NCBI GenBank assembly: GCA_019915015.1
Contig: JAHBBC010000002.1
Span: 1,240,001 to 1,304,000 of the forward strand
Source: Auriscalpium vulgare
Lineage: Eukaryota > Basidiomycota > Agaricomycetes > Russulales > Auriscalpiaceae
Length of the DNA stretch: 64,000 nucleotides
Direction: 5' to 3'
The position numbers were made by a program, and so were the translations under genes. A model generated the notes under the pieces. It worked only from the letters and a program-made list of their open reading frames with translations, was not told the origin of the DNA and did no database searches. Positions 53,931 through 64,000 of this stretch are shown piece by piece (the first letter of the stretch is position 1; each line of letters begins with the position of its first letter).

Positions 53931-55138
53931 ATGGCGTATTCGCCTTACTGTCAGTCGCAAGTCACATCAGCTGTGGCACAGCCTAACGAAATCAACAGGT
54001 TCAACAACTATGGTGCGTGTCGCCAGTTAGCGCGGACGCAGACCCTTTACGATCCTTCTGCAGCCATGAACGCATTTGAAATGACAGAAACGGTGTGCTC
54101 GCTTTCCCTTCCTATGATCCCAAAAACGCTAACTTACAACGTTAACAGTTGTGCGTGCATACAGTGAACTTCCTCGAAGACAAACCTGCTAATGAGACGC
54201 GATACTCTGACTCAAAGCTGTGCGTAGCCGTAGATCTGCACGATCTCACCGACTCACAGGTTGACACTCACAGGCCGTTTTTGGATATTGTGGCAAGGCT
54301 TCACTGGCGTCTTCATCAGCGCTTCGCTCGCCGAACGTGAGTTAAGCTCGCGGCGCTTTGCTCTAACGCATATGACAACTCCGAACGCAGTCGTCCTCGT
54401 CCTCCGCGTGCGTGCGCTCTATCGGGGCAACCGCACTGTCACCTGGATCCTCGGCGTGGGCTTCGTCCTCGCAATGCTCGGCTCCGCCGCGATCGTAGGT
54501 ACCGCGCTCGAGCAGAGCCCGCGTATGTCTCAGTCCGCATGTCTATCCCGCTCACCCTGACGCGCTCGGCCAGTCTTACTCATTGACCTTCCGACGCGCA
54601 CGATCTGTCGCCTACAATCCTTCCCATCGTACCTGCCCGCGTACTTCGCGCCGATCGTGCTCTTCGAGACACTCCTTGGCGTGCTCGCTGCGCTCCGCTG
54701 GGTGCGCGAGGTGGGGCTCAGACTGCGCTCTCCGGAGTTTGTGCCCGCGATGCTGCGCGTGCTCGTGCGCGACTCCGCGCTGTATTTCGTCATGTACGTC
54801 CGCCCAGCCGTGCTTCATGTCGATCGAACGCTGACTGCGATGTGTGACAGCATGACCCTGACGTACTGCGCCAGCGCCATCGTCTGGATTGCCGCGCCGG
54901 TGAGCAGTGGTTCCTGTTGATTTTTCCGAAGCTGAACGATGAGCAGGACTACTTAGAGGTAACGCTGGCATTTCTTCTCGCCATGTCCTGCGTGCTCGTC
55001 AATCGGCTCATCCTCAACGTCCGCGCACGGCACGAGAAACAGTCGCGCGTGCCGTCCTCGCCCGACTCCTTGATGCAGCACCTGGACGTTGAGCTGCAGT
55101 TTCCGTCCCCCGCTCGTCGGCACGAGGGTGATGCATGA
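53931..55138 (+). CDS. DUF6533-like multi-pass membrane protein (5' half uncertain)
   Basis: ATG 53931 starts M-A-Y-S-P-Y-C-Q-S. The convincing part begins at about 54373: V-L-V-L-R-V-R-A-L-Y-R-G-N-R, then a membrane segment V-T-W-I-L-G-V-G-F-V-L-A-M-L-G. After an intron comes Y-F-A-P-I-V-L-F-E-T-L-L-G-V-L-A-A-L-R-W, further hydrophobic segments, F-L-L-A-M-S-C-V-L-V-N-R-L-I-L-N, and a cytoplasmic tail ending H-E-G-D-A at 55138. The R-x-Y-A-L-Y-G-R-N-like loop and the F-E-T helix are hallmarks of the large Agaricomycete 7TM family annotated DUF6533. The expected first two helices are hard to find between 53931 and 54350, so the gene may be truncated or decayed at its 5' end. Confidence 0.55.
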
Positions 55139-55613
55139 CGGATGGGCGGGCGCATGCCACGGTGGCAGGAGAGGCTAGGTTGCGCCTGCGGGTCATGTGG
55201 TGGTCATTAGGTACTGTTTCCTCCATACAATATCGCATCAAACCAATGAACGTTAGGTAGCTTAACTAGATCAGATTTATCTCCAGCTATTGTATTTTAT
55301 AGGTAGCCAATAACCCATTGAATCCCTCCTTCAAGGACGCTCATCGGAAGAGCGCGAAAATTTAGATTGCCTCCATTCACTGGAGCGGCCGCTGTTCTCG
55401 CCGAATATCTCTCGACACGCACCATGGTGTATCTCATGACGCATCTTTTTCCGCTTCTCCCATCACTGCGGAAGCACCTCGGCAGGCGCACACAAAGTCT
55501 CCCCGCGAAATAGTACCCAACCGATATTCTAGCGCTGCCCCTGCGTTCTCCTTATATAAAGCGCGCTGGCACTGCGGAATCTGACAAGTCCTCTTAGCAG
55601 ACGCATCGCAGAT
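55139..55613. other. GH45 upstream region
   Basis: Contains cttatataaagcgc (about 55551-55564), a TATA box 50 bp before the GH45 start codon. No gene supported. Confidence 0.55.
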
Positions 55614-56388
55614 ATGAAGCTCACTGCTGCATCTACACTATCTGCCCTCGCGGCGGCGGCGGCGGCGGTCCGCGGCGCGACGCTCTCCTCCCAGGCCACG
55701 GACGGATACGTACAGAACCCGTCCGGCACCGCGTCATTCACGCAATACAGCGGGTGCAGCCAGCCCGGTACGTCGCTGCTTCCCGTCTCTAGCCACTGAC
55801 TCACTGGACATGCAGCATGTGGAAAGTCCGCGAGCGGGTACACCGCAGCCATTAGCCAGCTCGCATTCGGGTCCGCGGCGGGGTTGGGCGCAGGCGATGC
55901 GTGCGGCCGCTGCTTTGCGCTCACGGGCGCGGCGGACCCGTATTCGCCGGCATACACGGGCCCGTTCAACACGGTCGTCGTGAAGGTGACGGACCTGTGC
56001 CCTGCGTCTGGCAATGAGGAGTGGTGCGGGCAAACCACATCGCAGACCACGAACCAGCACGGCGCCGCAGTGCAGTGCGTTTATTGTGTTTGTTTCCAGG
56101 ATACGGCTGATGTTCGCGCACAGCTTCGACTTGTGCGAGGATGACGGCGCGTCGGCGAAGTTCTTCCCGTCGGGCCATACCGCGCTGACGGGTTCGTACT
56201 CGGAGGTGTCGTGCAGCCAGTGGTCCGGCTCTGACGGGGGCGCCAATTGGAACGGCGCGTGTTTGAGCGGCGAGAGCGCGGCGAATTGGCCCTCGGGTGT
56301 GGGCTGTGGCAACCAGGGTGTGTGTTTGAGTCTCGTATATGGTTAATGTCGCTCACTGAAGCTTGCGCCAGGTACTGCTCCTAGCTGA
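55614..56388 (+). CDS. GH45 endoglucanase, Phanerochaete Cel45A type
   Basis: Four exons close in phase: 55614-55767, 55816-56074, 56124-56317 and 56372-56388, giving 207 aa. A signal peptide occupies roughly residues 1-21. The catalytic domain follows with no cellulose-binding module: S-F-T-Q-Y-S-G-C, A-C-G-K-S-A-S-G-Y, A-G-D-A-C-G-R-C-F, V-K-V-T-D-L-C-P, C-G-Q-T-T-S, H-F-D-L-C-E-D and F-F-P-S-G-H. Asp140 aligns with the general acid Asp114 of PcCel45A. Asn118 aligns with Asn92, the unusual imidic-acid base of this subfamily. The eight-plus cysteines for disulfides are kept. The product should be a secreted endo-beta-1,4-glucanase. A TATA box lies 50 bp upstream. Confidence 0.92.
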
Positions 56389-56524
56389 TGGCGGAAAGTG
56401 CTGTGGGGATTATCATGATTTGTTGGATTCAGGCTGTAACAGGGTCCGAAAGTGTAAAATGGAGTTCTGTCAATGTGGTCCAATGAGCCTAAGCTACAGA
56501 TAAAATGACATGAGATGTAATGTG

Positions 56525-58480
56525 TTACGACTGTTCCTGCATGCGCTTCAGGACGGTCGGGTTGATCTTTGGCCACTCGTATTCCGACCTGCGACGCATT
56601 ACAATTCGTCACCATGCGTCAGCAAAACAGCAAAACACATACCTCGTTTCTCTCCCACCAAAAAGCGGTGCCGACATCGCGCGCCGCAAATTCTCCCTCC
56701 ACCCGAGATCATACACACGCTCCCCAGGCAAAACGGCAAAGATAGGCAGCGAGGTATCAGATTTGGTCAGGGCGTCCGTACTCCGATGGTCCACACCGGA
56801 CGCACGCCCTGACATCACCTCGACGCTAGCCGGAATGCACACAAACCGGCCCGTCTGGCGGGACTTTGTGGGCCGGCGCAGGCGGACTGTATCCAGCGTT
56901 GTCTGGCCGCGCAGTACGTCGCGGGTCGCGACGACCGCCATTATCTGCCGCTGATCAGCGAACAAAGCCGTCGCGCGGGGCGGCACCGGCGTACCGTAGC
57001 AAAGAGCGCGAGCAGCATCCCGCCGGCTACGATGAGCGCCAAGCGCGCGTGCGGCTGCGCGATCATTTCCCCTGTAAACCACCTGCCCGACTCTGGGCGC
57101 TGTTCCTTGAGCACGCGGTAGCCGAGCAGCATGCCGACGAACCAACGCCCAGGCGGCCCGCCGTAGCCCACCCAGGAATACCATCGGTCCCACCAGACGC
57201 GCCGCGCCCATTCGTCAGTCTGAGAGGCCTCGAGCGCATGCGCGGCATGGTGCAGAATAGGCTTAAGGACAGGAGCCACGGCGAGCGGGACGGTGACCGC
57301 GGTGACGTAGAGCAGCGCAAGGAAGGCCTTCAAGCGGGCGGTGGTGACACAATTGCCCAGCTAGACGCATCGCGAGTGAGAGCATGGGCATGAACGAGAT
57401 CTACGTTAAAGGTGCATGCTCACCCATGGACAGTGGTGATCAAATCCCAGTCTGCAGACGCCGCACGTAGAACAGTGATGTGTGCTGGGTGGTTTCCAGA
57501 GCCCGTTGCAGCTGTCCTTGAAGCAGAGTTCAAATCCTCCATCCGGGAGGCATTCGAATGGCTTAGATATGGCGTCAAGTTGAGGTTGAGGGTACGTCGG
57601 GACGCTGTGTGTTGTGCGGCCGAGGCAGACGTGGAGGTAGATGGCGGCAAGGAAAGGGAATAGTGCGCACATCACGATGATGTATAATGCTTGCAGGCTG
57701 TTAGAGGCGGCAGGCTCGCATCAGCTTGAAATACTCACCAGCAAGAAATGGCCGTCCTTGCAGCCGTCCGTGCCAACCAACTGGTAGGGTGTGACATAAT
57801 GGAACCCCTGGCTACTACGTTGCGCACTCACCGCCTATTTCAAAGACGGAGATGTAACTCCCATAGCTTCATCGTAAATTCAGCGCTGCGAAGCTGGGGA
57901 AATAGAGGTGACTGTGTGCGCACCAGATGATAGCGAAGACCAGGGTCTGCACGCCGAACTCGACGACGCGTGTCGTGTATCGTCGCGATTTGGAAGAGAT
58001 GCGCGCACGAAGGGGAGTGCTTTCTGTCGGCGCGGTACTTGCGCTTGCAGTCATGTCGGCATGAAATACATGGGGGTAGGAGCAGGCAAGGGGTAGGAGC
58101 AAAGAGTACCAAGCATCAGCAAAAGTGCCGAAGTCGCGCGAAGGCGCGTATGCCTTCCCGATCGGGACACGCCTCGGATGGCCTCGCGTGGGGCTCACAT
58201 GGGACACCCCGGTCTGGGATTGGACCCAGGTTTTTATTAGAAGCACAGGAGCCGTAGCACGTAGAAAGTGTGTAGTACAGTACAGTGCTGCGATAAATAC
58301 ACCGAAAACTAGAGAAGATGGGGCTGCATTGCTGTCACTACTACGCTCATCATCGCGCTCGTTCTCGCCATCATCCGGCCCCAAATTACCATCCTCTGTA
58401 CGACGGCAACGCGAGCTTCGGCGTCGTGGGCTCACGCGCACGCTGAGCCTCGAGCGCAGCAAGCCACGCAGAAGGCGCAT
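56525..58480 (-). CDS. DHHC palmitoyltransferase
   Basis: Starts at about 58480 (M-R-L-L-R-G-L-L). A basic/acidic N-terminus is followed by a first membrane segment ([11 protein letters not shown]). Later exons add [11 protein letters not shown] and, after 57675, [11 protein letters not shown]. The cysteine-rich domain follows: [19 protein letters not shown] and D-H-H-C-P-W, with Asp at 57440 and Cys at 57429. Two more membrane segments, then a soluble tail with R-F-V-C-I-P, end at E-Q-S (56525) after a last in-phase intron. Several short introns separate these. The catalytic Cys and zinc ligands are intact. It should S-acylate membrane-associated proteins; substrates unknown. Confidence 0.82.
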
Positions 58481-60550
58481 CTCGTCCGTGTCGACGCTCG
58501 CCTCGGGGTCCGCAGACCGCGAGAATCACGGCGGGCTGGGGCGCGCGAGCTCTACCGCCGCCTGTCCCGCATCATGGCGGAGCAACCGCGACGCGCTGCC
58601 CGACCATCATGCGGAGGCCTGTGCGACACTGCGCCGCGCATATACCCGTTGCTCCTCGAGCCCGCACTCGAGTCATCCACCCCATGAACTGCCGCCGTGT
58701 CGCCCGGATGCCTGATGTCCATGCTCGCCACGTCGTCCCTCCCTTCCTGCTCGCCGACGTCCACGAAGCGTCCTTGCCCCGCGCCCGCACGCGCTGTGCG
58801 AGTCGACCATCGTGAGCCGTAGGCACAGCCGCCGTCGCCTCTAGTGCGTTCACAGTCCCCGTTTGTGCCACCACCCTTGTGTCTGGTGGCACAGCCCATT
58901 CGCCGTGGGCGAGCCGCAGCGCGCGACACGCCGCCGTCGAGCTCACCTCGTGTAAGATGTGCGGTCGTTCGGGCCGTCGTAGGCCCAGCAGCGCGAGTTG
59001 CTGCTTGCCATCGAGTGAGTGCCAGGAGAGGAAGTTGCAGGGCGGGAGGGAGAGGGAGGGACTTTGTGGGAGTGAGTGAAGTGAGTCAAGTAGCGGCGGT
59101 AGCGTCTTTAGCGGGAAAGAGGCGCGAGCTGGGACTTGCGATGGACCGCAGTTGGGCAAAGTCGCGGTAGCACGGCTTGCAGGCTGTATGCGGGGGCGTG
59201 ACGATGACTCGACTCCGCGTCGCGTCGCGTTTTGAAACTCCGCTCCTTGCTCATATATATAGAGCGGTGGAGCGAGTTCGCTGTCTCGTTGCCCTTTCCC
59301 TCCCTCCCTCATCCTGCCAAGGCCCATCTGCCCGTCGCTCCGCTTCTTCCCTGGCTGGCAGCCCGGCGTCCCTTTGAGCGCTGAGTTGTGCAGGTGAAGC
59401 TCCCTTCCTCTCACAGGCTCGAGTGTCGACTGACAAGAATCCCAGGTTGAGCCTCTCGTTCACTGCGTCGGTCAACAGGTACGCATATATTTGCCACACG
59501 CGCTGCCATTCTTCAGCATAGCTCACGCCCGCTTTGAGTAGTACAATGACTCATTGATGTTGCTAGCCCCGGACTAGCTTCCTAGGTACGTGATGTCTAC
59601 CTCCCGGTTTTCCGAATCTCACCACACGTCCGCAGGACTATCTCGATTACCATGACAACATCCACGAGCATACAAGGTACGCTCACCCGCCGTGACTTTT
59701 TCTCTTAGGTTGCCTAACATCCGTTCTAGCGCATCGGGCGCGCATATACTCGTCATATACTACGTCCCACCCTTCCTCGACATTGCTTTCTGTGTGCTAC
59801 TTGTGCGTGAGAAGCTCCGAGGGCGCTGCTGCCCCGCGATGCAAGGTGAACGGTTTGCCCGACGTCGTGCAGGCCGTCGGTGTCTCTCTAGTGTACTGTA
59901 TACTGTAATGTCAATATAATATTTATTTTGCTCATGAACTGCTATGACCATAAGATGAACTACCACACTGCCCTCCGATTGTATCACAATATCTGGTGAA
60001 CCGAGTCTCGCAGCCATGGCTAGGTTTCTAGTCTTGTGTCAGCTCGTATGGCCTCGGATAGCCATGTGTGGCTATCCCAGTCTCGCAGCCATGGCAAGGT
60101 CCCGAGACTCGGGAACTCAACCATTCGACATGAGGCTATCCGAGGTCGACCCCAGACCGGCGACCGCGCCAGGGTCTGCCCAGGCTGGAGACCCGTCCAA
60201 GGTCCACCTGAGATCACGTGAGTCTTTCTGAGACCACGGCCCTTTTGCTGTTGAACGTCACTCCTACGCCCTCCGGGCACAGCCTGGTCCGCCGCTTGGG
60301 ACGAACCGCTCGGGTGACCATCAAGGTGTTTTTCTGATATTTTCGTGCAATATCGTACATAACACTATGCAAACATCAAGCCAGGGAATTTTTTACGGAA
60401 TTATTTAATGTAAAGCAATAAGACTTGTCGAGAGAATTTAATTGAGTAAAGGATGCTCACGCGTCAAGCGCAGCTTGGAAAAGGGCGAGATGAAAGAGAC
60501 TGTTACACGTAGTTAGAGATGCTGTATTTATAAAAGAATAGGACGCTTAC
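58481..60550. other. 2-kb stretch without a confirmed gene
   Basis: A long GC-rich minus frame at 58572-59414 looks like a shadow rather than a protein. On the plus strand, catatatatagagcgg near 59250 is a strong TATA-like box followed by a pyrimidine-rich stretch. A short leader-like ATG at 59651 with a GTACGC donor could be a small gene, but no product can be defined. Confidence 0.4.
60005..60145. repeat. Short direct and inverted repeats
   Basis: gtctcgcagccatggc occurs twice (about 60005 and 60083). cctcggatagcc near 60052 is matched by its complement ggctatccgagg near 60133. The arrangement could form a hairpin. Confidence 0.6.
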
Positions 60551-61750
60551 TTAGGCGGGGGGAGTGATAGGCTCAAGAGGAGGAGGACAGCTGTCGGAGT
60601 CTTCCGATGACGAGTCTGACCAATACACGTCTAAGTCGTCCACCAGCGCGATCCCGTCATCATGAATGTCCTCGCCCGTCAGCGGCAAATCCTCCATTCC
60701 CTTCTTCGTCAACTCTGCGGTGGACAGGATGTGTCGGTAGTGGCGCTGGTATGCGAGCTGGAGCGGGATCTGGCGGCGCCGGAATGAGGAGCGGTCGCCG
60801 CGCTGGTGGAACACGAAGTCGGAGCGGGTGAGGATGATGGGAGCAGGATCGTGCAGAACTTTGACGGTGACGGACACCTCCCCGACCCGGACGACAACCA
60901 CGATGGTGTGCAACGGGAGGTCGCGATGCGGAATGGGCTTCAACAGTGTGCAGATGGAGCCGACCCGAAGGCGCAGGTGAGCATCGGGGAGGAGAGGGTG
61001 GGTGAACTTGATAGGACGGAAGGTGAGCCGGTTACAATCCTGCGCATGATAGACCTTCTCAGGCGTGTTCAGCATAGTGAGGATTATTGAGTTAATCTGG
61101 GATGCCGCGTGCAGCGGAGGGCAGACGTTGTCCGGGCTCGCAGGACGGCACAGCCGGTTGGCGAGGGCTTGAAGTCTGGCGGGCACGTCAGGTACGTCCC
61201 TCGCAGAAGCGATCAACGTCGCTTACCGAGTCTCATTCGCGTAGAGAACGTGGCTGGCCACGGACATGAGAAGAACGGGGTCCGGAAAAAGCGACAGAAA
61301 ATTCATGAAGAGGCGAACCGCCGCTCGAACCTTGTGCGACTCGTAGCACTTGGAGGTGAGAGCCTTGTTGTCAATGCGGGTCAAGCTGATGACCAACTCG
61401 TGGCCGGCGTGCCAAAGGTCGGGCATGTGAGGCGGAGGAGGTGCGGGCGCAGACGCAGACGACGCCGGAACGAGTGCAGGAACCGGTGAGTTGGAGAGAA
61501 GCGCGGGATCGATACTGCCGAACAGGGCCTCATCGTCAGGAACACCAAGGGGGGGAGATGCATGCGATGGGTAAGGCGGCATGGGAATGAGACCAGGGGG
61601 AGGGGAATGCACAGGGTTGTTGGGGACGGTGGAAGGGTAGGAGAAAGAAGGTGAGTCGCTGAAGGCAGACGATGACGACGACATATCTGACGAGAGCGTT
61701 AAGGATTCGAATGATGACGTGAAGAAGAATAGTGGACGTTGGGCCGTCAT
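60551..61750 (-). CDS. Hypothetical basidiomycete protein, 360-382 aa
   Basis: Two exons, 61750 (or ATG 61684)-61227 and 61175-60551, join in phase across a 51-bp intron. The N-terminus is Ser/Pro-rich. The middle is a soluble mixed domain (L-W-H-A-G-H-E-L-V-I-S-L, S-H-K-V-R-A-A-V-R-L-F-M-N-F-L, then R-P-I-K-F-T-H-P-L-L, L-R-V-G-S-I-C-T-L-L, H-T-I-V-V-V-V-R-V-G-E-V). It ends in an acidic D-D-L-D-V-Y-W-S-D-S-S-S-E-D tail. Family not recognised. Only a short gap separates its start from the next minus-strand gene. Confidence 0.6.
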
Positions 61751-61910
61751 ACTGCTCTTCCCGCTCGCTCTTGCGGTCTTATATTCTTGGAATGCCCCAA
61801 AAATACGGCGCGGTGCCGACTGTCGGATTATTCATGCCTTTTTATATTACTTATTCAGTATGTCCACAGAGATAGGATGTATCGAGATCCCTGTCTGCGC
61901 ACCTGGTCTA

Positions 61911-62861
61911 TCAGACTGTGTCTGTGGACTGAAGTCCTAAAAGGTGAAGTCCATATTTCGTGTCTCCGGGACAATTTGAATGACACGGCCCTCCGTACCG
62001 CCAGACGGGATGGACGGGAGGTGAGAGTCCATATAGCGCCACACCACCGGGTTTAGGTACATCGAACGAAAACCTTAGGCAAGCACCGTCGAAGAATGTT
62101 CGAAACATTCGGGGACAGTACTTTGAATGGTACGTCGCCTCGGCTTTGGAGTTGAAGTGGAGTAGCTGAAAATTTCGTTCGGTGTACTTGGCAACGCAGC
62201 GCTTTGCTTGAAAGAAGGAGCTGCGCTCTGGATGAAGGCGTCCAATACCAGCCAACGTCCATAGAGGGTATGCGACACATATAGTGTCGGAAGAGATGTA
62301 GCTGAGAACGAGTGTGCCCCAAAAATAGGTGAGGGCCCACAAGGGCGTTTGGCGACTGCTAATGACCAGGTCGATCTCTTTTCCATCCGGCCTTTCAAGA
62401 TGGATTACTTGGAATAGGCCGCCTGTATTGTCTGCCATGTATTCATCTTCATCGGCGCAAATATTGTGGGTCGAATTCTTATTGCGGTAGCCTTCGGTGA
62501 TAGTGAGATGTTCTAACACTGTTTCTGCAGATGTTATCGGACAGAATAGGTCTAAATCTCCGGGCTCCCATGCTGCATCGAGAGCAGAGTTCTTCATAAG
62601 GAAATGCAAGACCGTGGACCCGGAGGCCACTGATGCCGTGGTGCGAAGGACCTCACGGAACCGCGCGGGATCATCCACAAATTCCGATAGATAGGCTTCC
62701 CAACGACTGAGTAAGACCAATTTTGAGGTACGTCCCCAATATCTACACACGCCCCTGCACGTTAAAAGGCTCTCCAGGGACAAACCTTCAAGTACCAATG
62801 GCACAGCGAGTTGAAGAACCATGCAGTGTCTGGTACAAGACATCATTGCTGGCGTCGCCAC
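61911..62861 (-). CDS. F-box-like protein with an S-G-S-T / D-L-D-L motif domain
   Basis: Single exon, up to 316 aa. The start may be a downstream Met. Residues about 12-35 (L-A-V-P-L-V-L-E-G-L-S-L-E-S-L-L-T-C-R-G) resemble an F-box, followed by V-C-R-Y-W-G. Then comes A-S-G-S-T-V-L-H-F-L and, about 15 residues on, E-P-G-D-L-D-L-F-C-P. This pairing recurs in many mushroom proteins and resembles the G-S/D-x-D layout of nucleotidyltransferase folds, though activity is unproven. The C-terminal half is soluble with several Trp/Tyr residues. Likely one of the expanded Agaricomycete F-box-like families. Confidence 0.55.
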   Translation of the reverse strand: MATPAMMSCTRHCMVLQLAVPLVLEGLSLESLLTCRGVCRYWGRTSKLVLLSRWEAYLSEFVDDPARFREVLRTTASVASGSTVLHFLMKNSALDAAWEPGDLDLFCPITSAETVLEHLTITEGYRNKNSTHNICADEDEYMADNTGGLFQVIHLERPDGKEIDLVISSRQTPLWALTYFWGTLVLSYISSDTICVAYPLWTLAGIGRLHPERSSFFQAKRCVAKYTERNFQLLHFNSKAEATYHSKYCPRMFRTFFDGACLRFSFDVPKPGGVALYGLSPPVHPVWRYGGPCHSNCPGDTKYGLHLLGLQSTDTV

Positions 62862-63183
62862 CGCTTGTAGAAACCAGAAGATATAGCATTGCCTTGCGAC
62901 GAAGCTCAGTCATGCATATGTCATTCTCTTTACCAAGCTGCGGCTTACTGACCGGGCTCTCTCCCCCAGGTTGATAATCCACCCCAGAAAGCTTGACAGC
63001 GCAATCTAGATCCAGGAACCATTGGGAACGCCCTGTCTGAAACGTATGACCCATGCTAGGACAGAAAAGGCAATGAATATTTCCAAATAGCGTGAATACA
63101 GATACGGGCGAACGGAAGAGCGAGGGTAAGTCGGTTTGAGTTTGTGCAACGGCGACGTACTCATTAATAGCTGTGAGGATCAA
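62862..63183 (-). CDS. Possible upstream exon(s) or small hypothetical gene
   Basis: The frame M-I-L-T-A-I-N-E-Y-V-A-V contains G-H-T-F-Q-T-G-R-S-Q-W-F-L-D-L-D, which looks protein-like. A GTCAGT donor after G-G-E-S-P and an acceptor near 62875 do not join the next frame in phase. It may be a separate gene or part of the F-box-like gene. Confidence 0.3.
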
Positions 63184-63235
63184 TACAGTTGGGTGCGCGC
63201 AGGAATATATTCTAGCCTAGATGTCGGTCCTCGGC

Positions 63236-63655
63236 TAGAGGTTCGCAAACGTAGAGGTGCATCGCAACATACCGCTATCACGACTTGTGCTAACACGACT
63301 GATAGGCAGATCATTTATCCTGGGGTGGCTATCAGGAGCTGTCACCGATCGGTCACCCGACAAGGCTATTCAGAAATCTTTACGCTGTCGAGAGCGCGGT
63401 TTCACGGTCGACGAAGTCGTGGGCGAGCTGTCGCCGCGTTCAATGACTCATGAGCGTCAATACGGACGAGACTCAGTCTCCAACTCGCGAACATATAGGT
63501 GTGTTGCAGCATTCCGATATCACCAATGCTGTCATCAGAGCAGATAGGCAAAACATTTCTCCTGGGGTAGCTATCAAGAGCCGCCACCGATCGGTCACCA
63601 GACGAGGCCATTCAAAACAATTTCGCACTCGATAGCGTGGTCTCGTGGTCGAAGT
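63236..63655. repeat. Two-copy direct repeat, unit about 180 bp
   Basis: 63236-63417 and 63482-63655 share aggtrcatcgcaacatwccgatatcac-like sequence, gcagatcattt/gcaaaacattt, atcctggggtrgctatcar and caccgatcggtcacc, with about 70-75% identity by eye. They lie between two minus-strand genes. Confidence 0.65.
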
Positions 63656-63706
63656 CGAGACCTACAATATGTGATGAATTCAGGGTCTACCGTAGGCTGG
63701 CGTAGT

Positions 63707-64000
63707 CTACATCTGTAAGGTAAGGAATCTCTCGAGCTCTCTTTCTCCAAAGACCTGATCAATCTGCGCCTCTCCGGACAGGTACCACCACAGGGTAGAC
63801 GCAAACCTGTCTATGTACAAGCGGCCGTCGTCCCATTCTTCTCTAGTGGCCCATGGCCCGTCCTTCACAACGCTGACGGTCCCAAAAATCTCGCTCTCGT
63901 GCGGTTTCAACACGTCGGACACTATTGATCTCGCCGCATCATCCTCGCCGCCAGAACAAGCCTCCGGTACGCGCAATGCATAGTACCAGCCGTATACGGT
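63707..64000 (-). CDS. Hypothetical protein, cut by the right edge
   Basis: Open on the minus strand from 64000 (T-V-Y-G-W-Y-Y-A) to a stop at 63707. It contains R-S-I-V-S-D-V-L-K-P-H, G-P-W-A-T-R-E-E-W-D-D-G-R-L-Y-I, T-L-W-W-Y-L-S-G-E-A and the end R-F-L-T-L-Q-M. The composition is that of a soluble globular domain; the family is not recognised. The 5' part lies outside the window. Confidence 0.5.
   Translation of the reverse strand, partial: TVYGWYYALRVPEACSGGEDDAARSIVSDVLKPHESEIFGTVSVVKDGPWATREEWDDGRLYIDRFASTLWWYLSGEAQIDQVFGERELERFLTLQM

Noticed and set aside
58572..59414. 280-codon minus frame
   Set aside because: Low-complexity composition, no splice-supported continuation and no domain.

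Overview
The window looks like nuclear DNA of an Agaricomycete (Basidiomycota), probably a wood-decay polypore. The evidence is the GC-rich sequence, many 45-60 bp GT-AG introns, a GH45 endoglucanase of the Phanerochaete Cel45A type, a tandem family of DUF7330-like proteins, a TET/JBP-like dioxygenase of the kind expanded in mushrooms, a DUF6533-like membrane protein, and young Ty3/gypsy retroelements. The lineage call is inference; no rRNA or marker phylogeny is available here.

Positions 1-20,029 are two nearly identical Ty3/gypsy elements in opposite orientation. Copy A (+) enters at the left edge inside gag and runs through gag-protease, a -1 frameshift heptamer and pol. A 5.3 kb block of minus-strand, intron-containing genes follows, then a polypurine tract and a 657 bp 3' LTR (12,027-12,683). 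Copy B (-) has an intact 5' LTR (20,029-19,373), primer-binding site, gag (with a 1-bp frameshift) and pol. B's pol stops exactly where A's LTR begins. The simplest reading is that A inserted into the end of B's pol, so the rest of B should lie left of this window. B itself landed in a cyclin-gene fragment (20,030-20,475).

Positions 20.5-33.4 kb hold a 77-bp near-perfect palindrome, small hypothetical genes, a protein with two viroplasmin/RNase-H-N-like modules, a five-exon TET/JBP-like 2OG-Fe(II) dioxygenase with a tandem array of ACGCGT boxes upstream, a Pcl-type cyclin with a duplicated 5' exon, and an F-box/RCC1 (Saf1-like) gene. From 33.8 to 37 kb a 750-bp repeat occurs twice in direct orientation around two small genes.

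Positions 37-51.4 kb contain a long disordered protein with KEN and RVxF-like motifs, an M20-family amidohydrolase, and five tandem minus-strand DUF7330-like paralogues. In that family, internal duplication has created a new exon (P3) and tripled a segment (P5). An intron-containing tRNA-Pro(AGG) follows.

Positions 52-64 kb carry a dual-specificity phosphatase, a DUF6533-like membrane protein, the GH45 endoglucanase, a DHHC palmitoyltransferase, two hypothetical genes (one with an F-box-like N-terminus) and a gene cut by the right edge. Exon boundaries were read by eye from GT/AG sites and reading phase. Where phases did not close, the entry says so.
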